Source: an uncultured Collinsella sp. (GTDB lineage: Bacteria > Actinomycetota > Coriobacteriia > Coriobacteriales > Coriobacteriaceae). Taken from it: DNA of 64,000 nt. How positions within the stretch are numbered: the stretch's first letter is position 1; each line of letters opens with the position of its first letter. The stretch is taken from contig CALFDJ010000038.1 of the NCBI GenBank assembly GCA_937950325.1, forward strand, positions 84,142 through 148,141. Reading direction: 5' to 3'. Below, one piece after another: positions 26,400-34,830 of this stretch. The notes under the pieces were generated by a model. That model ran no database searches. It was not told where the DNA came from and was given only the letters and a program-made list of their open reading frames with translations. Position numbers and translations under genes: made by a program.

Positions 26400-26539
26400 A
26401 GCGGACGACAAACACATCTGTCCAATAATTCGTCTGAAACATAATGAAAAACCGTTTGATGTGAGTTAATATAAAGAACGTCGTGAATCTGACTCCTGCC
26501 ACATGCATGACAGGGGTTAAACACAAAAAGGAGTCAATT

Positions 26540-26803
26540 ATGGTTTCTGAGAAGGCTACCCTCGTTAATCCTCAGGGTCTGCACATGCGTCCGGCTGGTC
26601 TGTTCGCCTCCACCATGGGCAAGTACGCCTGTGACGTGACGGTCGTCACCCCCGAGAAGGAGGTCAACGGCAAGTCCCCGATGGCCCTCATGGCTGCTGG
26701 TATCCCCTGCGGTACTGAGGTCGAGGTCAAGTGCGACGGCGCCGACGAGGCCGAGGCTCTGGCTGCTGCCATCGAGCTCATCAAGAGCGGTCTTGGCGAG
26801 TAG
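26540..26803 (+). CDS. ptsH: Phosphocarrier protein HPr
   Basis: HPr carries phosphate from Enzyme I to the IIA domains. The 87-residue protein has the phosphorylated histidine in GLHMRPAGL and the regulatory serine in GKSPMALMAAG, so HPr kinase control is possible. AAAAGGAG precedes the ATG at 26540; the frame extends upstream to 26483 without a better start. It is separated from fruA by repeats and from ptsI by a hairpin, so it probably has its own promoter. Confidence 0.95.
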   Translation: MVSEKATLVNPQGLHMRPAGLFASTMGKYACDVTVVTPEKEVNGKSPMALMAAGIPCGTEVEVKCDGADEAEALAAAIELIKSGLGE

Positions 26804-26848
26804 AACTCAAACGGGTCGCATGTTGAACAACTAAGTTCATATTTGGGG

Positions 26849-26884
26849 GCGCAGTGACCTGTTGTAAGGTAACTGCGCTCTTTT
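26849..26884 (+). terminator. Hairpin terminator between ptsH and ptsI
   Basis: GCGCAGTGACC pairs with GGTAACTGCGC (one mismatch) across an eight-base loop, and TCTTTT follows. It lies about 47 bases before the ptsI start and may set the HPr to Enzyme I ratio. Confidence 0.7.
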
Positions 26885-26930
26885 GTCATGGATATGGCAA
26901 AACGCTTTATCACATGACACGGAGAGAGGA

Positions 26931-28640
26931 ATGGGAATGTATCAGGGAGTCAACGCTTCCGAGGGCATCGGTATCGGCACCGTCATGGTCGCCGTCGATC
27001 CCGACTTGACGTTTGAGCCGCACGAGGTTGCTGATTCGGCAGCAGAGAAGGAGCGCTATCAGTCCGCTCTTTCGGTCTTCTGCGAGAAGACCCAGGCTCA
27101 GGCCGACCACATGAAGGAGACGGTGGGCGAGGCCGAGGCCGAGATCATGAGCGGACACATTGTTCTGGCTCAGGATCCGGGTATGACCGACGCCATCAAC
27201 GCCGCCATTGACGGCGGTACCTGCGCCGAGCAGGCGCTCATGGACACCTCGACCATGTTCGAGAACATGTTCCTGTCCATGGACGACGAGATGTTCCGTC
27301 TTCGCGCGGCTGACATCGCCGACATCCGCACCGGTATTCTGGCCGAGCTGCTGGGCAAGGAGGTCGTCGACCTCTCCGTCCTGCCCGAGAACACTGTCGT
27401 TGTCGTGCACGACCTCACGCCGTCCATGACCGCCACGATCGATAAGGCCCACGTTGCCGGTATCGTCACCGAGACCGGTGGCCGCACGTCGCACTCCGCG
27501 ATCATTGCGCGCGCCCTCGAGATCCCGGCTGTCCTTTCGGTCTCCAACAGCTGCACCGCACTGCGCAACGGCATGACCGTTGTCGTCGACGGCGGCAAGG
27601 GTATCGTCGAGGCCGATCCCGACGAGGAGACGCTCGCTGCCTACACCGCCAAGGCCGAGGCCTTCGCTGCCGAGAAGGCAGCCCTCGAGGCCTTCCGTGG
27701 CAAGCCTTCCGTGACTGCTGATGGCATCAAGAAGATCATCGCCTGCAACATCGGTAACCCCGATGACGTGCCCAACGCGCTCGATCACGACGCCGAGGCT
27801 ATCGGTCTGTTCCGCTCCGAGTTCCTGTTCATGGACTCTGCTGAGCTTCCTTCCGAGGAGGAGCAGTTCAACGCCTACCGTAAGGTCGCCAGCGCGCTCA
27901 AGGGTGCTCCGGTCATCATCCGCACGCTCGATGTGGGTGGCGACAAGGAGATTCCATATCTGCATATGGTCAAGGAAGACAACCCCTTCATGGGCTTCCG
28001 CGCCGTGCGTTACTGCCTGGCTAATCCCGACCAGTACAAGGTCCAGCTCCGCGCTCTGCTGCGCGCTAGCGCCTTCGGTGACGTCAAGATCATGATCCCA
28101 CTCGTCACCTGCGTCGAGGAGGTCTTGGCTGTCAAGGAGCTCGTCGAGCAGTGCAAGGCCGAGCTGACCGAAGAGGGTCGAAAGTTCAACGAGAACATCG
28201 AGGTCGGCATTATGGTTGAGACGCCCGCCGCTTCGCTGCTCGCAGACCGTCTTGCCGAGGTCGCCGACTTCTTCTCCATCGGCACCAACGACCTGATCGG
28301 CTACACCATGTGCGCCGACCGTGGCAACGACACCATCTCCAACCTGTACCAGGTGTACTATCCCGCCGTGCTCCGCTCGCTCAAGAACATCATCGAGAGC
28401 GGCGTGAAGGCCGGCATCATGGTCGGTATGTGCGGCGAGGCCGCTGCCGATCCGCTGCTCGAGCCGCTGCTGATCAGCTGGGGCCTGGAGGAGTTCTCGA
28501 TGAGCGCTCCGTCGATCCTGCGCGCCCGCAAGACCATCAGCCAGTGGACCAAGGCCGAGTGCGACGAGCTCGCCGAGAAGGCGCTCGCCTGCAACACCGC
28601 CGCCGAGGTCAAGGCACTGCTCGAGTCCGCAGCTCGCTAA
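26931..28640 (+). CDS. ptsI: Phosphoenolpyruvate-protein phosphotransferase (PTS Enzyme I)
   Basis: Enzyme I takes phosphate from PEP and passes it to HPr. The 569-residue protein has the phosphorylated histidine in TETGGRTSHSAIIARA, the PEP-binding FRSEFLFMD and TLDVGGDKEIPYL, and the C-terminal FFSIGTNDLIGYTM with MVGMCGEAA. Two in-frame ATGs, at 26931 and 26937, both have acceptable GGAG/GAGG sites; family N-termini (MYQGVNASEGIGIG) make 26937 almost as likely. 1-phosphofructokinase follows within 75 bases. Confidence 0.95.
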   Translation: MGMYQGVNASEGIGIGTVMVAVDPDLTFEPHEVADSAAEKERYQSALSVFCEKTQAQADHMKETVGEAEAEIMSGHIVLAQDPGMTDAINAAIDGGTCAEQALMDTSTMFENMFLSMDDEMFRLRAADIADIRTGILAELLGKEVVDLSVLPENTVVVVHDLTPSMTATIDKAHVAGIVTETGGRTSHSAIIARALEIPAVLSVSNSCTALRNGMTVVVDGGKGIVEADPDEETLAAYTAKAEAFAAEKAALEAFRGKPSVTADGIKKIIACNIGNPDDVPNALDHDAEAIGLFRSEFLFMDSAELPSEEEQFNAYRKVASALKGAPVIIRTLDVGGDKEIPYLHMVKEDNPFMGFRAVRYCLANPDQYKVQLRALLRASAFGDVKIMIPLVTCVEEVLAVKELVEQCKAELTEEGRKFNENIEVGIMVETPAASLLADRLAEVADFFSIGTNDLIGYTMCADRGNDTISNLYQVYYPAVLRSLKNIIESGVKAGIMVGMCGEAAADPLLEPLLISWGLEEFSMSAPSILRARKTISQWTKAECDELAEKALACNTAAEVKALLESAAR

Positions 28641-28657
28641 TTTGGTATCAGAGGTAA

Positions 28658-28687
28658 CCGCGTGGTTGGAATGGGCCGACCACGCGG
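28658..28687 (+). other. Stable hairpin in the ptsI-fruK gap
   Basis: CCGCGTGGT pairs perfectly with ACCACGCGG across a 12-base loop. There is no T-run, so it is more likely an mRNA processing or stability element than a terminator. Confidence 0.55.
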
Positions 28688-28714
28688 CCCTCACATATAC
28701 AGGGGGTACTGTAA

Positions 28715-29647
28715 ATGTTCTACACGCTAACCGCTAACCCGGCTGTCGACATGACGGTTTCGAGCTCTCCGCTCGAGCCCGACGAGAACGTCCGCACCGG
28801 CTCGGCCAGCTACACGGCTAACGGCAAGGGCCTCGACGTGTCCTTCGCCTTTAAGAAGATGGGCGTCGACACCGTCGCGCTCGGCTTCTTCGCTGGCTTC
28901 ACGGGTAAGTTTATCGTCGAGGAGGTCATGAACCTGGGTTGCCTCTGCCGCCCGGTCTGGACCGACGGTATCACGCGCATTAACACCTACGTCAACGATG
29001 GCCAGCACGAGTACGGCATCCTGAACCCGGGTGCTCCGATCACGCCGCAGCACCAGGAGGAGCTCTACAACATCCTGGACACCGCGGGCGATCTCGAGTG
29101 CCTGATTGTCTCCGGCTCCGTGCCTCCCAAAGCTACGCCCGACTTCCTGGCTCAGGTCATGGAGCACGCTCAGGCTCGTGGCGCTGACGTCGTCCTGGAC
29201 CTGTCCTCCGACAAGCTCAAGGAGCTCGCTCACAAGAAGCCGCTGCTCATCAAGCCGAACCATCACGAGATGAAGGCCATCTTCGGCGTGCCGGTCGACA
29301 CCGACGACGAGGTCCGCGTTGCCATGAAGATGGCTCACGACGCCGGCGTTCAGAACGTGCTGCTCACCCGTGGTAGCCGCGGCGACGCTTACTTCTCCAA
29401 CGGCGAGGACATCTGGTACGCCAAGCGTGAGTTCAACATCAAGCTGGTCTCTTCCGTCTGCGCCGGCGACTGCACCCTCGCTGCGTTCCTGCACAAGTGG
29501 TACAGGGATCGCGACAACGTCGAGGAGGCCATGAAGCTCGCTATGGCCACCGGCGCCAACGTTGCCGAGTCCGTCGGCATTGGTGACTTCGGTCACGTCG
29601 ACGAGTACAGCAAGCGCGTTGCTGTCCGCAAGCTCGATCGTCAGTAA
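28715..29647 (+). CDS. fruK: 1-Phosphofructokinase, PfkB family (paralogue 1)
   Basis: Converts fructose 1-phosphate to fructose 1,6-bisphosphate, the step after PTS fructose uptake. The 310-residue ribokinase-fold protein begins FYTLTANPAVDMTV and has the substrate-binding GKGLDVSFAFKKMG and the ATP/anion-hole motif SSVCAGDCTLAAF, where the catalytic aspartate is kept although the usual GAGD reads CAGD. GGGGG lies before the ATG. A close paralogue follows, separated by a terminator. Confidence 0.88.
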   Translation: MFYTLTANPAVDMTVSSSPLEPDENVRTGSASYTANGKGLDVSFAFKKMGVDTVALGFFAGFTGKFIVEEVMNLGCLCRPVWTDGITRINTYVNDGQHEYGILNPGAPITPQHQEELYNILDTAGDLECLIVSGSVPPKATPDFLAQVMEHAQARGADVVLDLSSDKLKELAHKKPLLIKPNHHEMKAIFGVPVDTDDEVRVAMKMAHDAGVQNVLLTRGSRGDAYFSNGEDIWYAKREFNIKLVSSVCAGDCTLAAFLHKWYRDRDNVEEAMKLAMATGANVAESVGIGDFGHVDEYSKRVAVRKLDRQ

Positions 29648-29675
29648 TCGAAACGCGACATATTCGTGCGCATGC

Positions 29676-29707
29676 GGCGCCCCGGTTTCGGCCGGGGCGC
29701 CTTTTTT
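29676..29707 (+). terminator. Rho-independent terminator after fruK paralogue 1
   Basis: GGCGCCCCGG pairs perfectly with CCGGGGCGCC across a six-base loop, and TTTTTT follows. Confidence 0.92.
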
Positions 29708-29836
29708 GTTCCGCCATGGGGGAGAGGTGTCCTGCCGTACTTCATCGCTTCCACACCGTTCACCGAGTTGTCCTAGCCTTTTACCGATGCGTGGAATATA
29801 CTTTCATTAACACGTTGCTTCGTGAAAGGAACATTC

Positions 29837-30769
29837 ATGATTTACACGCTCACTGCTAATCCCGCCATTGATTACAACATCGCCTGCGACGGCCTTACTG
29901 CCAATACCGTCACGCGTACCCGCAATGCCGTCTACACGCCCAACGGCAAAGGCCTCAACGTCTCGTTTACGCTTGACCACTATGGTGTCGACACCACGAT
30001 CCTGGGTTTCTTCGCCGGCTTCTCGGGTGAGTTTATCGTTAAGGGCGCCGAGGCCCTGGGCGTGCCCGTCAAGCCCGTGTGGACCGACGGTATTACGCGC
30101 GTCAATGTGTTCCTCAACGCCGGTCCCGACACCGAGTACAACATGGTCAATGCCGGTGCCGCCATCAATGAGGCCAACGAGCAGGAGATGTTTGAACTTA
30201 TCGATTCGCTCGATGACATGACCTGCCTGGTCATCAGCGGCTCGCTGCCTCCCAACACTTCCGAGGGCTTCTTGGCCGAGGTCCTGCGCCGTGTCAAGGC
30301 CAAGGGGGCCGAGTTCGTCCTCGACATCTCGAGCCATCAGCTGGCAGACCTCATTGCTCTGGAGCCACTGCTGATCAAGCCCAATGACGATGAGCTGCTT
30401 GACATCTTTGGCATCAAGGTGAGCGGTGGCGACGACGAGTCCGTCAAGGGCGCTATGGCCGAGCTGCACGCCAAGGGCGCCAAGAACGTGCTGCTGACCC
30501 TTGGTGGCGCCGGTGCGTACTTCTCCAACGGCGAGCATATCTGGTTTGCCAACCGCACCTTCGACGTCAAGCTGCTGTCGACGGTGTGCGCCGGCGATTC
30601 CTCGCTCGCTGCCTTCCTGTCCGTGTGGCACGACGCCCCCGAGCGCGTCGGGGACGCCCTGCGCCTTTCGATGGCCACTGGCGCCAACGTGGTCGAGTGC
30701 CCCGGTCTGGGTGATTTTGCCAAGGTGGACGAATATAAGAATCACATCGAGGTTCGCCAGGTCTGCTAG
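29837..30769 (+). CDS. 1-Phosphofructokinase, PfkB family (paralogue 2)
   Basis: A second 310-residue PfkB kinase, clearly homologous to its upstream neighbour along its whole length: it shares the opening YTLTANPA, GKGLNVSF, GFFAGFSGEFIV, VWTDGITR and LLSTVCAGDSSLAAF. Many positions differ, so the duplication is not recent. GAAAGGAAC precedes the ATG at 29837. It has its own upstream gap and terminator, so it can be expressed separately. It may use fructose 1-phosphate, tagatose 6-phosphate or a related sugar phosphate; the sequence does not decide. Confidence 0.85.
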   Translation: MIYTLTANPAIDYNIACDGLTANTVTRTRNAVYTPNGKGLNVSFTLDHYGVDTTILGFFAGFSGEFIVKGAEALGVPVKPVWTDGITRVNVFLNAGPDTEYNMVNAGAAINEANEQEMFELIDSLDDMTCLVISGSLPPNTSEGFLAEVLRRVKAKGAEFVLDISSHQLADLIALEPLLIKPNDDELLDIFGIKVSGGDDESVKGAMAELHAKGAKNVLLTLGGAGAYFSNGEHIWFANRTFDVKLLSTVCAGDSSLAAFLSVWHDAPERVGDALRLSMATGANVVECPGLGDFAKVDEYKNHIEVRQVC

Positions 30770-30802
30770 TTCCGGCACCTTGTCTGAATAGTTTGATTAT
30801 TT

Positions 30803-30836
30803 CGCATCCGTCTTAGACTAGGACGGATGCGTTTTT
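30803..30836 (+). terminator. Rho-independent terminator after the second fruK paralogue
   Basis: CGCATCCGTC pairs perfectly with GACGGATGCG across a nine-base loop, and TTTTT follows. Confidence 0.9.
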
Positions 30837-30933
30837 GTTTATCGGACTTGCGTGTGCAGTGGAGGCTGTTTCTTGCTAGACTTCTTGCAGACGCAATCGA
30901 TAGCCAATTTGATAGTCGCAGGAGGCCATAGGC

Positions 30934-32328
30934 ATGTGCAATGTTTCGCTCAACGGTACTCAACCGTCCGATGCGTCCCTGCGCGTCCTGCGCGCGCTTG
31001 AGGCGGCTGGTCTTGAGGCTTGGTACGTGGGCGGTTGGGTGCGCGACGCCCTGATGGGGTACCCCAGCCACGATGTTGATATGTGCTGTAGCGGCCTGTG
31101 GCAGGAGTCCAAAGCGGCGCTCGAGGCCGCCGGCATCGCGGTTGTGGAGTCGGGCATTAAATTTGGCGGAATCACGGCTATTTCCGATGGCGAGCGTATC
31201 GAGGTCACCACGTACCGTCTGGATGGCTTTTACACCGATGGTCGCCATCCCCAGAGTGTGGAGCGTGCCTGCTCGCTCGAGGACGATCTGGCGCGCCGCG
31301 ACTTTACCGTCAATGCCATGGCCTGGCATCCCGAGCGCGGGCTTGTCGACCGCTACGACGGCCAGGGTGACTTGGAGCGCAAGCTGATTCGCGCTGTCGG
31401 CGATCCCAAGCGTCGCTTCAACGAGGACGCCCTGCGCATGCTGCGTGCTGTGCGCTTTGCCTGCCGTCTGGACTTTATGATTGAGCCCGAGACCAAGCGT
31501 GCGCTTGCCGAGTGCGCGCCGCTGCTCGATGCCGTGGCGCGTGAGCGTGTGGGTATTGAGCTCGAGGGCATTCTTTCGACCGGTCACGGGGGAGACGCCA
31601 TGTTGCGCTACCCTGAGCTCATCTGCGCCGCTGTGCCCGAGTTGGCAGCGGGTCGCGGGTTTGATCAGCGAAGTGTCTATCATGCGTTTAACGTCTACGA
31701 GCATATCGCCCGTGTGCTGACGGTGGCAGGGGAGCTGGCGCTGTGCGACGGCGTCGCGCCATCGTCGAGCCTTATGTGGGCGGCGTTTTTGCACGATGTC
31801 TCCAAGCCCGAGTGCTTTACGGTCGATCACGCCGGCAGCGGACACTTCTACGGTCATCCCGAGCTCGGCGCCAAGAAAGCGCGCGTCATTATGGATCGCC
31901 TGGCACTCTCGCACGACCTGGTGCGCGACGTTTGCCTGCTCATCAAATATCACGATAAGCCGCTGCGCCCCGAGCGCTCCTGCCTGCTCAATATGATGCG
32001 CGCGCTTTCGGGTGAGGGCGTCGACACGGCCCGCCTGATTGACGAGCTCATGGACCTCAAGCGTGCTGACACGCTTGGCAAGGCCCCATCGTGCTTCTAT
32101 TACGTTGAGACGATTGAGGAGATGCGCGCGATGGCGCACGAGCTGCTGAGGGCGGGGGAGCCCTATACGCTCAAGATGCTCGCCATCAACGGCGGCGACC
32201 TGATCCGTGCTGGAGTCAAGCCCGGGCCGGAACTGGGGCAGCTTCTCAACTCCGCCCTCGACGCCGTGATCGAAGACAACATTCCCAACGATCGCGAAGC
32301 TCTTTTGGTCCATCTCAACTTGAATTAG
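30934..32328 (+). CDS. cca: CCA tRNA nucleotidyltransferase with HD domain
   Basis: Adds or repairs the 3' CCA of tRNAs. The 464-residue protein has the class II nucleotidyltransferase head (AWYVGGWVRDALMGYPSHDVDM, with the catalytic DxD), the RRDFTVNAMAW motif, RFNEDALRMLRAVRFA and a C-terminal HD domain (AAFLHDVSKPECF ... HPELGAKKARVIM). AGGAGG lies nine bases before the ATG. It stands alone between two terminator-bounded units; the tRNA gene follows about 130 bases later. Confidence 0.92.
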   Translation: MCNVSLNGTQPSDASLRVLRALEAAGLEAWYVGGWVRDALMGYPSHDVDMCCSGLWQESKAALEAAGIAVVESGIKFGGITAISDGERIEVTTYRLDGFYTDGRHPQSVERACSLEDDLARRDFTVNAMAWHPERGLVDRYDGQGDLERKLIRAVGDPKRRFNEDALRMLRAVRFACRLDFMIEPETKRALAECAPLLDAVARERVGIELEGILSTGHGGDAMLRYPELICAAVPELAAGRGFDQRSVYHAFNVYEHIARVLTVAGELALCDGVAPSSSLMWAAFLHDVSKPECFTVDHAGSGHFYGHPELGAKKARVIMDRLALSHDLVRDVCLLIKYHDKPLRPERSCLLNMMRALSGEGVDTARLIDELMDLKRADTLGKAPSCFYYVETIEEMRAMAHELLRAGEPYTLKMLAINGGDLIRAGVKPGPELGQLLNSALDAVIEDNIPNDREALLVHLNLN

Positions 32329-32392
32329 CTACCTAGTTTACCTGCGTGTTCCATAACCTGCCGACAATTTTTCGGCAATTTGGAATTTCTTC

Positions 32393-32421
32393 TTGCGCTG
32401 ACGTTTTTTGTCCCGTAATAT
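32393..32421 (+). promoter_or_regulatory. Promoter of the tRNA-Glu gene
   Basis: TTGCGC and TAATAT are exactly 17 bases apart, and the tRNA starts about 35 bases after the -10. Confidence 0.7.
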
Positions 32422-32455
32422 ATTATCTCGCAGCACGGCAGTGCAGATGTCATGT

Positions 32456-32532
32456 GGCCCGTTCGTCTAGCGGTTTAGGACGCCGCCCTCTCAAGGCGGA
32501 GATCACCAGTTCGAATCTGGTACGGGCTACCA
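32456..32532 (+). tRNA. tRNA-Glu (anticodon CUC)
   Basis: The 77-base gene folds into a full cloverleaf. The acceptor GGCCCGT pairs with ACGGGCT, the anticodon arm is CCGCC-CTCTCAA-GGCGG and the T arm contains GTTCGAATC. The loop gives anticodon CUC, which reads GAG. The 3' CCA is encoded. Position 1-72 is a G-U pair, which is slightly unusual. The gene has its own promoter and terminator. Confidence 0.95.
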
Positions 32533-32542
32533 CGCATCTGAT

Positions 32543-32575
32543 ACCCGGACTTCCTATGGAAGGCCGGGTTTTTTA
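32543..32575 (+). terminator. Terminator of the tRNA-Glu gene
   Basis: CCCGGACTTCC pairs with GGAAGGCCGGG (one mismatch) across a three-base loop, and TTTTTTATTTTT follows. Confidence 0.9.
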
Positions 32576-32682
32576 TTTTTAAACAACCGTCTGCAATTCC
32601 CGTTTGAACCAGAGCTTTGCGTTCTGCCTATGGCCCTTACGGGTACAATATCCAAGATATTTTGACTGTTAGAAGGAGTCTC

Positions 32683-33990
32683 ATGACGGAGTCCTCTCAG
32701 CATACGTCTAAGCCCCAGGTCGAGGTTGAGGCCTCGGGCGGAGATGACAATAAGAGCGCACGCCGCGGCGCCATCTTTATCGGCGTCGTGCTGGTAGGTT
32801 ATATCGTCTATCTGGTGGTAACCGGGCAGATGGGGCAGTTCTGGGCCGCTATGTCGAGCGTCCAGGCGTCATGGCTCGTTGTCGCGTGTCTTTGCATGTT
32901 CATGTACCTGTTCTTTGGCATTGTGGCCTATGCGATCGCCGTCTGGCTCGATCCCAATTCGCCCGTCGGCATCCGCGACCTGATCTCGGTCGAGGCGAGT
33001 GGCATCTTCTTTGGTAACCTGACGCCCATGATGATGGGCTCCACCCCAGCTCAGATCTATCGCCTGACCAAGGCCGGCCAAAACGTGGGCGAGGCCGGAG
33101 CCACGCAGTTCACGCGTTTTATCGTGTACCAGTTTGGCCTGGTCGCCTGGGGCGCTATCCTGCTGCTCGCCCGTATGCCGTTTTTTGCCGAACGCTACGG
33201 CGACATGACGCTGCTGTGCGTCTTTAGCTTTGGTGGACACTGCTGCATCTTGCTTGGCATCTTCGCCGTCGCGCTCATGCCTAAGACCGTCACGCGCGTC
33301 GCCCATTGCATCATCAATTGGCTCGAGCGCATTGGTGTCTCGGCCACTAAGATCGAGAGTTGGCGCACGTTTGTCGATGGCGAGATCTACTCCTTCTCCG
33401 AGAAGTTCAAGCTTTCGGCCGGACATTTTTCTTCCATGCTGCTCACCGTGTTTATCACCATGCTGCAGCTCGCGTTTTTCTATCTGGTTCCGTATTTCCT
33501 GATGCTTGCCTTTGGCCACCACGAGGTCGACTTTTTCTCGGTCATGGCCGCGAGCGCCTTTGTCCAGCTGTTAAGCTCTGCGGTTCCTTTGCCCGGTGGA
33601 ACTGGTGGCGCTGAGGGCGGCTTTGCATTGTTCTTGGGTCATTTCTTCGGTTCGGCTTCGACCGCCGGCTATCTGCTGTGGCGTCTCATTACGTTTATTG
33701 CGCCTACCATTTTGGCTGCGCCCCTGCTGGGACTTAAGAGCGCCCACAACGAGAGCATCCATGCGCGCTGGGATCGCGTGATGCGCAAGCTCGGCCGCAC
33801 GCCTCAGACGCCCTCTGCGCCCACTAAGCCGCACCCCACGAATGCTGTTACCGTTGATCCCAAGAAGCACGCTCAGAAGGCTTCTGGGAGCGCTAAGCCG
33901 GCTCATAAGGCCTATGTGCGTCAGACAGGAGACGGTATTCGCGTATCTCCGTCGGCACTCAATAAGAAGAAGCACCCTAAGTCGCAGTAG
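32683..33990 (+). CDS. Lysylphosphatidylglycerol synthase/flippase-type membrane protein
   Basis: This 435-residue protein has about eight membrane helices and belongs to the UPF0104/LPG synthase transmembrane family, as in the flippase half of MprF. The family signature around SAVPLPGGTGGAEGGFALFL and the earlier GNLTPMMMGSTPAQIY are clear. The cytosolic lysyl-transferase domain of full MprF is absent; a basic tail rich in Lys, Pro and Ser replaces it. AGAAGGAG precedes the ATG at 32683. A lipid-handling role is inferred from the family; the lipid is unknown. Confidence 0.82.
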   Translation: MTESSQHTSKPQVEVEASGGDDNKSARRGAIFIGVVLVGYIVYLVVTGQMGQFWAAMSSVQASWLVVACLCMFMYLFFGIVAYAIAVWLDPNSPVGIRDLISVEASGIFFGNLTPMMMGSTPAQIYRLTKAGQNVGEAGATQFTRFIVYQFGLVAWGAILLLARMPFFAERYGDMTLLCVFSFGGHCCILLGIFAVALMPKTVTRVAHCIINWLERIGVSATKIESWRTFVDGEIYSFSEKFKLSAGHFSSMLLTVFITMLQLAFFYLVPYFLMLAFGHHEVDFFSVMAASAFVQLLSSAVPLPGGTGGAEGGFALFLGHFFGSASTAGYLLWRLITFIAPTILAAPLLGLKSAHNESIHARWDRVMRKLGRTPQTPSAPTKPHPTNAVTVDPKKHAQKASGSAKPAHKAYVRQTGDGIRVSPSALNKKKHPKSQ

Positions 33991-34039
33991 GGCAGTCGTG
34001 CGTTCTTCATGATGCGAGGCATATTTGTGCTGTATGGGG

Positions 34040-34063
34040 GATAATCCTCTTACGTAGATTATC
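34040..34063. promoter_or_regulatory. Candidate operator of the TetR-type regulator
   Basis: GATAATC and GATTATC form a perfect seven-base inverted repeat with a ten-base spacer, 44 bases before the regulator's start. The layout is typical of TetR-family autoregulation. Confidence 0.45.
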
Positions 34064-34106
34064 TCTCATCTGTTGATGAATGCTCGCATATCGAAGGGAC
34101 ACGCCC

Positions 34107-34718
34107 ATGGCAACCAGCAAACCGCGTCTTGATCGTCGCATCGTTCGCAGCCGTAATGCCATCCTTTCGGCTTTCGAGCGCCTGCTCATGGAAAAGCCGC
34201 TGGCAGACATTACGGTGAGTGCCATCGCGCGCGAGGCCAATGTCGACCGCAAGACCTTTTACGTTCACTTTGGTACGGTTGACGGCCTGCTCGATGCCAT
34301 TGCCGTCGATGTGGTGGAGATGATTGTCGACTCGGTCGAGAAAACGCTTGCTTCTATGGACGGTGACACCAGCGAGCGCGCTCTTGGCGCGGCGGCGACC
34401 TTCTTTAAAACCGTTAATGAGGCACTGTGCAACAACTTAGTGCTCAATCGTCAGCTGATCGAGAATATTCCGCTCGATGATTTCATGGCTCGTCTTCGTG
34501 CGCCGCTCGAACATGAGATTGCCGAGCGCGATCTGCTGCCCCAAGGTCTCAAGGACGAGATGTTCGATTACTATCTGGCGTTTTTGCTGTCGGGTATTAT
34601 CGGTATCTATCGCACGTGGGCGTTGTCTGATGGCTCGGTTCCTATCGAGCGCGTCTCGGAGGTCGCCAACGACCTGACTCTCAATGGCCTGTCGAGTCTG
34701 GAATCTCGCTTGGATTAG
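34107..34718 (+). CDS. TetR/AcrR family transcriptional regulator
   Basis: A 203-residue one-component regulator. The N-terminal helix-turn-helix is clear: RNAILSAFERLLMEKPLADI followed by TVSAIAREANVDRKTFYVHF. The C-terminal ligand domain has no recognisable specificity. GAAGGGA precedes the ATG at 34107; an upstream in-frame ATG at 34080 has no good site. The inverted repeat at 34040 is a likely binding site. The likely target is the gene itself or the flippase-like gene upstream. Confidence 0.87.
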   Translation: MATSKPRLDRRIVRSRNAILSAFERLLMEKPLADITVSAIAREANVDRKTFYVHFGTVDGLLDAIAVDVVEMIVDSVEKTLASMDGDTSERALGAAATFFKTVNEALCNNLVLNRQLIENIPLDDFMARLRAPLEHEIAERDLLPQGLKDEMFDYYLAFLLSGIIGIYRTWALSDGSVPIERVSEVANDLTLNGLSSLESRLD

Positions 34719-34720
34719 GC

Positions 34721-34797
34721 CTAGTTGGGCTCGTCGGCGTGGAAATTCCTGTTCACGAGGTTCTCCGGCGCCTTGGAGACCTCGCCGGCGTAGGAGC
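34721..34797 (-). mobile_element. Remnant of an IS3-family transposase (OrfB)
   Basis: On the minus strand this stretch encodes SSYAGEVSKAPENLVNRNF followed by HADEPN and a stop. That matches the conserved segment of IS3/IS150-type OrfB just before the DDE core (usually ...NRDFHADAPNxKWVTDxTEF). A stop replaces the next residue, and a stop also lies just upstream, so only about 25 codons survive. It marks the left edge of the corrinoid island. The call is by eye from a short match. Confidence 0.65.
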
Positions 34798-34830
34798 TTT
34801 AGCCTGAGGATCCTTAAAAGAAAGTCCAGT

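Noticed and set aside
26166..26526. Short open frames between fruA and ptsH
   Set aside because: They are produced by the large palindrome read in both directions and have no ribosome sites.
26910..28694. A 594-codon minus-strand open frame opposite ptsI
   Set aside because: It is a shadow of ptsI, whose catalytic motifs are all on the plus strand.
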